DNA of 64,000 nucleotides from Hyalella azteca (taxonomy: Eukaryota > Arthropoda > Malacostraca > Amphipoda > Hyalellidae): NCBI RefSeq assembly GCF_000764305.2, contig NW_025930722.1, positions 1 to 64,000 on the forward strand. Direction: 5' to 3'. Below are positions 55,741 through 64,000 of this stretch, piece by piece (the first letter of the stretch is position 1; the number at the start of each line of letters is the position of its first letter). The notes beneath the pieces are model-generated. The model saw nothing but the letters and a program-made list of their open reading frames with translations, did not search any database and was not told the DNA's origin. A program made the position numbers and the translations under genes.

Positions 55741-58740
55741 TTAGGTCTCCATAGCGTCATCCTCAACCTCGATGACGTCATCCGCACCCTCGTTGCCGTT
55801 TTCTGTAGAGAAATTCATTAAAATAAGCTGGATATTTGGTAGAAAATTAGATACATTTCTTGAGATAAAATAACGGAATGAATAAGAAACTACTAAACAG
55901 AGGTCAAAAGTAATCTTAATTTACACTGCAGCTTAAATTATTGAATTGCTATCATGAAATCCCGCCATAAAGATAAATGACAACCAGTCAGTTCCGAAGG
56001 TTAGAAGAACATTGTAATTAATTCTGAGCCATCTGATACGGAGCGGGTAACATATAAGATGGAGCACAAGGAGAATGCATTGTATACATCACATGAACGA
56101 ATAGACAAATTCACCGCCCAGATAAAATGACCACCGTGTACATATATTTTATAGGCAAATTTAATTGATGCACCACGCAGATTTCTTCACTAATAGGTCC
56201 TATAGCAAAGTTGGAGTGGCTGCATGGAAAGTTTATGAAAATACTAGACTGGAAAACCGCAAGCAGGTGAGTGTCGAAAAGACTGGCAAAAATAAGTTTC
56301 AAACTTCTCAAGTGGAGAAATGCATCATAATCCAATATTATACAGTAAGAATACTAGCAGGAATTTACGAGCAACCAACCATCTTCCGTAGTAACGCCAT
56401 TCTTGGAGCCAGGGATCTTGCCAGCCTTGAGCATTTTTTGAAGCTTCTCGACCTCTTCCATGGAACGTGCCTGATTGATCGCCTCGCGGATTGCCTGCTG
56501 TTCCTCCTCGCTCAGGCCTGCAAACAAAACGTGCAATCAAAAATTCTCATTTATATAAAACTTACTATTCTTTCTCAAAACAGAAATTACTACTTAAAAG
56601 ATTTGCCCATTACTTGCTGTTGTTTCTTAATAACGTCATGTGCGCAAGCTGAGTGGCAAAGATGCCTCATAAGTTAATTTAGAATTGAATTAATTTATCT
56701 CACGATATTGTACGGTTTTTTCAATCGAGCATCATTGCTCTAATATGGTACCTACCCTGGGCCTTATTAATATGGTACCTACCCTGGGCCTTATTAATAT
56801 GGTACCTACCCTGGGCCTTATTAATATGGTACCTACCCTGGGCCTTATCAATATGGTACCTACCCTGGGCCTTATTCTTGTTCTGAGGAAGGCCTTCCCC
56901 GGGCGTGAAGGTGTTTGCTGAGGCTGCCGCCGCTGCCTTACTTCTGTTGACTGCTTTGACGAGCTCCTTGCCGCTCTTGCTCTTGAAGAGCTTCTTGGCC
57001 GCGTCGCGCTCGCGCTGACGGATGCGCCGGAAGTCCAGCACGCGTAGCTGCAGTATAAACGTCTTAAAACTTTTCATACAAATTACTATATATGTTTTCC
57101 AAATTGACAATAATATTGCTCATGATAGCAATCAAATAAAAAACTATTACTTAAGCTATGATTGCAGGAGTGAATAGATAATAGGGAAATGTGTTCACGA
57201 AACAAGATTTAATAACACCGCAATTGTAACACAAATGGTAATAGGCTACTTAACTGCTTTAAATTCAGGAAAAGTCAACAAAATTATAAGAATTGATCAA
57301 GATGACATTAAAAAATTGCATTTCATATAATAGCTACAAATAGACACAGAAAAAGACAGCCAAATAAGGTGTTCTTGAGAAGGCAGTAACAGGAAATTTG
57401 GTTGTGTGGTTAATTCCTTGTTGCGGCAACATGTCCCGATCAGAAGACCTTTGAGTCCTTTATTCCTCCCACACACTAACATTACCTGAGGAACTTTGTG
57501 TATGACATAGGCCCTGTAATGCTCCTTGGCAGTGACAGGGTTTGCTATTAGAGAAAGATACTCCAGTCTAGGCAGCTGTTCGAATACATCCACGTCATGT
57601 AGGTCTGCAATGAGGTTGTTGGTCAAATAAACCGACTCCAAATTTGGCAGACATTCTGGCAGTGTTGGCGAGATACGACTGAAATGAATACTAAAAATTA
57701 GTAAATTCAACATCAAATAAATTCTTCAGGTATATACACATCTTGAATTTGACTCATCAATTGAGGCTCAGTGCATGTGCAAGCTTACACAATATCTGTA
57801 TGTATATATCCTTCAGCAATTATGCTACATAATAAAATAAATAAATAAACTTTTAAAAACCACGGTTTCTTAATAGACAAGAAAAACATTAACTCTTACA
57901 TAGCATTAAAGTTACGTATGTAGAATGTTATATAATATTATGTAAGAGTTAATGTTTTTCTTTTTTGTCCATCAAGAAAATGTGGTTTTAAAAATTTTAT
58001 TTATTCATTTTCTACCTTTTAGTTCAGCAATTCAAATCATTTTCCAGGGTTGGCAATTCTGGATGTTTGACAAAAAAATTCCCAACCATGAATTTTTAAG
58101 TTTTTTTTTGTATTTTTTATATTAAAATTTTTTTTTAATAATTACGGTACCTCTGATCAACAAATCTTGAATTGTTAGGCTGCATAAGGATGCCTCCCAA
58201 ATTTCAAGTTCCTAGAATCTTCAGAAGTGCTCTAAATTAAGGTTTGAATTTTTAATGACAGACAACAGAGGCAAAACTAAACTAAGAAAATGTAATAAAA
58301 AGCTATGTGATTAGCACAAGTTCATTCATTTTTAGGAAAAATATAAAATTGTCACCAAACAGAATTAGCTGAAGGTGATTAACAAAAAAGTGAAAAAGAT
58401 AATGATTTTACTATTCAAAACAATCAATAGACTCATTGATATTAGGAGAAAAAATGATCATCTAAACAGTGGAAATATTATAATGATAAATAATGCTATC
58501 AAGTTTTGAACATCACTTCCTTAAAAAAGCCTACTTTGGTCCATCTATTATCATCAACACAAAGATAAGTACACCCAAGCTTTAATCCTCACACTATTCT
58601 GTTGTTGCTCAAAAGAAGAGATTTAAGTCTCTTCAGTAATGGGAAGCCATCCAGTCTTCTGATATCATTGTCAGTGAGATCAAATGCATCAAACTGATCC
58701 AATGTTGCTCCCATATTCTCAATTACAGGAATCTTGAAGC
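55741..58740 (-). CDS. SNRPA1: U2 small nuclear ribonucleoprotein A' (U2A'), 5' end missing
   Basis: Leucine-rich-repeat protein of the U2 snRNP that pairs with U2B'' on U2 snRNA stem-loop IV. Minus-strand exons: 58593-58740 (FKIPVIENMGATLDQFDAFD, LRR start), 57486-57678 (LESVYLTNNLIADLHDVDVF and NPVTAKEHYRAYVIHKVPQ), 56864-57047 (LRVLDFRRIRQRERDAAKKL and TFTPGEGLP), 56380-56517 (LSEEEQQAIREAINQA and KMLKAGKIPGS), 55741-55802 (acidic tail DDVIEVEDDAMET, stop). Phases agree throughout and 241 residues are encoded, so with the usual roughly 28-residue first exon the length matches the family (about 255 aa). The upstream exon was not found before the window end. The 58741 acceptor is preceded by an uninterrupted run of about 18 T. 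The 56863 donor is tandemly repeated. Confidence 0.95.
56750..56863 (-). repeat. 27 bp minisatellite of five identical 5' splice sites in SNRPA1
   Basis: On the minus strand GTAGGTACC recurs with its GT at 56863, 56836, 56809, 56782 and 56755, always preceded by AAGGCCCAGG, the true exon end. Spacing is exactly 27 nt. All units stay in frame with the exon and would each add nine residues (RYHI(D/N)KAQG); a stop follows only after the last one. Confidence 0.95.
57841..58010. repeat. Imperfect foldback repeat in SNRPA1 intron
   Basis: Left arm about 57841-57900 and right arm about 57941-58010 pair through CTTTTAAAAACCAC, AAGAAAAACATTAACTCTTA and their complements, with a roughly 40 bp centre. 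It probably derives from a MITE; no coding capacity. Confidence 0.65.
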
Positions 58741-60416
58741 CTGCAAAAAAAAAAAAAAAAAACAGTTGTTAGTCAAATCATGAATGGCTACTTTAGTAGA
58801 AGTTATTTTAAATGCAGCTAGAGCAATACAATTTTTCCAGCTATGATACTATTCAGTTTAAAATAAGTTTTATAGTACCTACACATATATGACTTTCCTC
58901 CTACAACAATAATCCCATTCAATAAACAAATCCCACATCACATACAAACACAACAGGGAAATAAAAAGAATAAAACTCCCATCATGGAATGCTTGTCCAC
59001 CTCCGCTGCCATAGCATTGATGATCAAACACAGATAATCAATGCTGAGCAAACAGGTAGACAGATATTATTAAATGGAATTACCTAGATCTAGACACCAT
59101 AGAAAAAGGGATCTTTTTAATGAAATGTTACATCTTTAAAGTCACAAATTGTGGGAAATTTTGAAATTTTAGAGCTTCATTATGATATAATATTAAAAGA
59201 TATTATTTAATAACATTATTATTATTATTTAATAACAACTAGACTGGAGCCAAACTTTAAAGTAATGCAGATAATAGTTCAAGCATGCCAAACTCATTGC
59301 TTACAGAAGCTAATGAATGAATGTAGAATTATTATATTATATGGCTATTTCCATCAAGCATTTCTACAGACCATGGTTTATGGTCAATTTAGCTAATGGT
59401 CAATATGGCAATAAGGGAGAGTGTTGCACGGTATGAGCAATGCAAGTGATGGTTACTTATCAAAATGAGTGACAGGTACCAATCTATGCAATGTTTGTTA
59501 TTGGACCTGCAATGAAAAATTGATGCCAATTCAAGGTCAAAATTTCTCGATGCAAAACTTAAGAAGATGCCAATATCATGAAAAATTGTCATATTTTACA
59601 CTCTGAGATCAAATTCTTACTCATTGTAAAAAACCTGTAGGTCTGGGTCAACATATATTGAATAAATTAAGAATCTTACAACTCAATCATGACATGCTCT
59701 ATTGCAATTTGATGGGAGATACAGTACTGTACCGTAAAATGGGGTAACTTATACCGGCGGAAAGGAACGCAAAAGATAAAAAAAATAAATATAAGGCTAC
59801 ACATTTGCTCGCGTAGCAATACCACCTTGGAAGCGTGTACATGCAGCGTGCAATGATATATTAAAGCAGAAGTAATACTAAGCAAAATAAATGTATACTA
59901 AGCTTTTGTGCCCCATTGATTCAATCTAGACATATCTCTGGTATGTCATGGATAAAATGATTCATTATTAAACAAAAAAAAAATTAATGCGGCATTTAAT
60001 GACGTCCACATAAGTGAATTTCTTGCCAAAAATAGATGCCTCGATGTTGCCGGGTGGATGTCTCACGTTGCGGGTGAGGTAACCGTGTTACCTACTTTGA
60101 GTTTTGTTTGGCAACAACCCTTCGCTAGTATGTTAAAGGCGAATGAAAGACTGGTGTCTTAACTCTTAAATTGAAGTAAAAATACAGTGACAATGTAATG
60201 AGTGAATAAGTTTAACTGCATTCAGGAGTTATGATTAGGGATAGGGGAAGGGAGCACGGACAGGGTTACACATATTCCATCATTGATGAACTGAAAAATA
60301 AAGAGAACAAAAATCAATAACCTGTCCAACAAGATAATAATACTAAGCCTGAAGGGAAATTGAATGTTAAAACTGATGCAATAAATACTTAAAATAGATT
60401 CTTAATTGATGGCAAG

Positions 60417-62465
60417 CAGGGTTGGCAATGATTAAATCAAAATGATTAAATCATGTGATTAAATCACTTGATTTTTTTTATTAAAAAATCATGATTTTAT
60501 TATTTTTTTTTTATTTTTTTTTGATTTATTTGATTTTTTCATATATTTAAATATATTGAGTGGCAGTCTTTAATTTATATTGAGGTATTGTTATTCATGG
60601 TTTAGTATAAATGTACAATAAATGACAAATTGGTATATAAACTTGTTGCCTTTAGTGTGTATTAGGTTCCAATAAATTGAATGTTTTTGGTACAGAGGCA
60701 TCAAGTGTACAATAAATTGTACGCAGGTAGCAGCTTAGCTAATTCTTATAAGGCTATAAGTAGTCTTTAACTATTTGACTACCATATTTGTTATATATAT
60801 ACAATTTAAATGTGTTAGCTAGCTTATACAGGGTGGGGCAGAACTGATTGAACAGTTTTGAGGCAAAATAAAAGAGTAATGGAGATACATAAAGAAGAAA
60901 GTGTATTTTCCTTGAGATTAGCATAACATACCATTCAAAATATTATATTGTTCCATTTAAAATCTTATGTTTTGAAAACAATATCAGGAAGATGGGGTTT
61001 GTTAACAGCGTCACACTGTTGGGAGTCGTTCTCGGAAGTTTCCTACAGCACGTTCACACATATGGCGAGGTATGGCCATAACCTCTGCTGCAATAATCCG
61101 TTCCCTTAGCTGTGGTAGGGTGTGAGGGCGACTTCTGAACCCCTTTCTTTTAGATGTCTCCAAAGAAAGAAATCGCAAATGCTCAAATCGGGTGACCTTG
61201 CAGGCCACTGTAAATCACCCCTCAGAGTCTGGGAACATGTGTTTCAAAACATTGAGTGACATTCAGGCTGTGTGAGCTGTAGTCCCATCCTGCTGGAACC
61301 ACACGTCTCCCAATGCTTCATTTTCAACAATGTTTTTGTCCATGGGCTGCAAGAAATTTTGCAACATTGCAGCATAGCGATCGGAATTCACCGTTACGGT
61401 TACTCCCTCCTCTGAGAACGACTCCAACAGTGTGTTGCTGCTAACGGCCCCCATCTTCCAGATATTATTTTCAAAACATAATTATTCTAAATGATATGTT
61501 ATGCTATCTCTATCTCTAGGAAAATAAACTTCCTTCTTTATGTACCTCCATTACTCTTTTATTTTCCCTCAAAACTGCTCAATCAGTTCTCCCACTCCCT
61601 GTATACTGAGAGGTTGAGATTGTATTGACCTTATAGGCAATTAGAAAGAATTTCCACTCTAATATGAGTACCTATTCTAATTGAAATATTTAATTTCAAT
61701 CTTTAAATATGTGAATTTAAAACTAGAAACAAGACAATTACAATTATAAGACTATATATAAAATATTTAAATGCAGTGAATGGATATAAAATATTTGAAT
61801 TGTGCACATGTTTATTTCAAACAGTATTAGATTTTCTCATAACTCAAGTCTCGTTTCAAGTCGTATGAGGTTTGTTTGGTTATGTTCAGTTTATGGTTTA
61901 TTGGTCTGAATTAAATGGGAACAGTGCAGTCAGTCACTCAGTCACTACTAGTAGGTGTGTATAGAGGGTAGAGTCTGGTAGATTTATAGGACATAAAACT
62001 AGTAGATCTATTGATAGTGCTGTGCACTGTGCTATCAGCTACCTATCTGTTATGTGACTCTTCAATGTCTAGAAGATCTGCATTCCTGAAGTGTTTTTGT
62101 ATATTGAAGCCAGTTAAATGGTCAATATCTAGCTCATTACCTTGCTCCATACAAACTTTACAAAGCTAATGAATAGACTTACCAATAATTGTTTACCCAA
62201 AAATCCCTAAGTGGTAAACACCACCTTGGCCTGTTGGCCATTATTGAAGGCAATAAGTGCCCTTATTAGTCATCCATCATGATCCATATACTGTTATTGT
62301 TAGTAGGCTAATTGCAACATAAAAAATAACACTTCAAAAAGACAAAAAAGTTGAAAAAATCAAAAAAATCAAATAAATAAAAAAAAAATCATGAAAAAAT
62401 AAAAAAAAATCATTGATTTTTGATTTTTTTGATTTAAAAAAAAATAAAAAAAATCACCAACCCTG
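60417..62465. mobile_element. hAT-type element with 8 bp target-site duplication
   Basis: Ends CAGGGTTGGCAATGATT and AATCACCAACCCTG are inverted, and ATGGCAAG is duplicated exactly on both sides (60409-60416 and 62466-62473), the 8 bp duplication typical of hAT. Subterminal regions are long runs of AAATCA/TGATTT motifs on both sides. No hAT transposase frame is visible; the interior is AT-rich and interrupted by a mariner-type element, so this is a non-autonomous copy. Confidence 0.9.
60829..61601 (-). mobile_element. Degenerate Tc1/mariner-type element nested in the hAT
   Basis: About 100 bp inverted repeats start CAGGGTGGGGCAGAACTGAT and end at CCCTG, bounded by TA on both sides (60827-60828, 61602-61603), the mariner target. 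The minus strand carries pieces of a DDE/D transposase: VTVNSDRYAAMLQNFLQP and VWFQQDGTTAHTA (61454-61263), then after a frame break a segment with RSRPHTLPQLRERI (61208-61011). Only about a third to a half of a transposase is present and it is frameshifted, so this is an internally deleted, inactive copy. Confidence 0.9.
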
Positions 62466-64000
62466 ATGGCAAGCTGGTTGTGTGCAGCAAGCAAGAAATA
62501 TGAAAACAAAACAGACAAACATAATGTTGGGAGTGAAATCAGTAAAACATTTGCAAAGATAAGCTAAAACTAGAACCAAGAAAAACCGCTCAAGTAATTT
62601 GTCAAAGTTGCAAACTTATCACGATAAATACACAAAAGCAAAGCATTCAAGAATAAATTGCAAGAAGACAGTTGACATAAGAAATTCAATAAACATTAGA
62701 TTAGATTACACAAAAAAGCTAATTAATCAGATTAGGAGGTAGTAAACTTGTAGGACACTTACAAACATCTTTGGAATTAAAAGATCACACCTAACTAGAC
62801 TCACCAACCACTTGTGGCAGTTCCACTTAATGACTCGTCAATTTAGGGATCAGTAACTGCACTTGCATGGTCCTCCAATCATTATCACAATAATTTACCA
62901 AGTTGTAACAAATAGAATTAATTTACAGGCTGAAAAGAATAGAAAGAAAACATACATTCAACAATAATTAATAAGAAAACAATAATCCAACAATAATTCA
63001 TATATAGAGAGCAGATGGTTGGGTGAAAAATATGGTAGAGGCCTCCCGGTAACATCGAGTATTAGCCATCTTGTTGAGAAAAAAATAGATAACTAGTTAA
63101 AACATTTGCATGTAAGACTGTAGTTTGCATGTAAAGTCTCCAATAAAATGATTGAAATTATAATAAATTTATCGTCAATGACACTGCCACTGAGCCACAT
63201 CAGTCACCGTTAAGCAGTTACAGCACCTGACTTGCCGCTCGTCAATATAAGCCATTAAATATTGGTCCAGACTACGATTTGTAGAGTTTGATTGCCACAC
63301 AATAACTAAAATGCTTTTTCTATCATGCCAGAAAATTCTGGCTTAGTTTTGTTATCAAAATAGATCGTAACTTAATACTTACGAAGGCTGCAGACAAAAT
63401 GTGTTGTTGCCTGTAACAAAGTTGGTGACATTGAGAGTATGAAGATTGATTGGGAAATCTCATTCAATGTTTTAAGAGATCATTTGTATACAAGCAAACA
63501 TTTGCGTTTCTCGTGGTTAATGCAAGAAAACTGAGATATAATACTCTGCGCAGAATACTGAAAAACTAAGAAATTCATACTGAAGAAGATGGATTAGTCC
63601 TTGGTTTTTTTGAAGCAATGTTCGAAAATTTAAATAAACATTGGAAGACACTGACAGCCGACACGTGTCACGGTGTCAGTGCAGTAATGAGTAATGTTCT
63701 ATGTCTGACTTGAGTTGAGAGCCTCACCAAAGTTCCCGCTCGTATTTACTATAGAAAAATACATTATATTATATCAAACATACATTATTTAGTTGCAAAG
63801 GAATGAAAACCAGTTCAACTCACCATTGGTTATGGTGCTTGAACAATTCAAAGATGTGTTATATCATAAAGGCAACCCCACAACAGTAATAGAGTACACT
63901 GCACACCACACATTAGCAAATCAGGATGTCAACTCACTCAACAGCTAGGTTGCTGACTTGCTTAGTTGTCTCATTACTTTCGTACTTGGTGTTGGTGAGC

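Larger units (their letters stand above)
58741..64000 (-). other. SNRPA1 first-intron region (incomplete at window end)
   Basis: No exon for the expected N-terminal segment of U2A' was found up to 64000, so the intron probably extends beyond the window. The sequence is AT-rich and contains the hAT-type element at 60417-62465. No other gene or RNA gene is recognised; short ORFs here have no family resemblance. Confidence 0.5.

Noticed and set aside
56721..57110. Continuous 129-residue ORF ending in a RYHINKAQG repeat, taken as the natural C-terminus of U2A'
   Set aside because: The conserved U2A' C-terminal exons exist at 56380-56517 and 55741-55802 in matching phase, so the repeat is intronic unless an alternative donor is used.
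61011..61454. Possible functional mariner transposase
   Set aside because: The two recognisable pieces are in different frames, the N-terminal DNA-binding part is missing and the whole element is only 773 bp; it is a deleted copy.

Overview
This window is eukaryotic nuclear DNA, most likely from an arthropod and plausibly a malacostracan crustacean such as an amphipod. Support: AT-rich sequence; genes split into many small exons by GT-AG introns; animal-specific families (SIN3 with three PAH domains, an astacin protease, U2A'); and many small inverted-repeat transposons, hAT and mariner remnants and a tRNA-derived SINE. The species call is inference. There are no bacterial-type operons, CRISPR arrays or viral genes.

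Three real genes can be read. (1) + strand, about 0.3-32 kb: an apparently complete SIN3 corepressor gene. I resolve 25 coding exons from 11965 to 29836; phases agree at every junction and the exon lengths sum to 5,664 nt (1,887 aa plus stop). A probable non-coding first exon ends at 595, giving an 11.4 kb first intron. (2) - strand, 38585 to 35043: an astacin-family zinc metalloprotease. Six exons run from the propeptide through the HExxHxxGxxHE zinc site to the domain end, but the exon carrying the Met-turn (SxMHY) is absent and no signal-peptide exon is certain. (3) - strand, 58740 to 55741: SNRPA1 (U2 snRNP A'), five exons and 241 residues; only the first roughly 28 residues lie outside the window or are unrecognised.

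Between the protease and SNRPA1 lies a tandem segmental duplication (copy A about 41.4-47.9 kb, copy B about 48.05-54.7 kb). Each copy carries its own later insertions: a SINE and a hAT-like element in A, and a 247 bp MITE and a 2.4 kb block in B. One 917 bp block differs at only seven positions between the copies, and in B it ends at a single N. SNRPA1 intron 1 holds a 2.05 kb hAT-type element with a clean 8 bp target-site duplication and a broken mariner-type element nested inside it. There is a 578 bp assembly gap in SIN3 intron 18 (25075-25652).

The most unusual signal is that four exon-intron boundaries in this one window are tandemly duplicated so that the 5' splice site is repeated: SIN3 exon 3 (27 bp unit), SIN3 exon 20 (27 bp unit), SNRPA1 (27 bp unit, five identical donors) and the astacin gene (42 bp unit). 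Most units are multiples of three, so choosing a later donor would usually extend the protein in frame. Also notable: a 122 bp partial copy of a PAH2 exon with its 3' splice site in a later SIN3 intron, a MITE with paired CRE sites in a SIN3 intron, and a MITE whose empty site is preserved in the sister duplicate.
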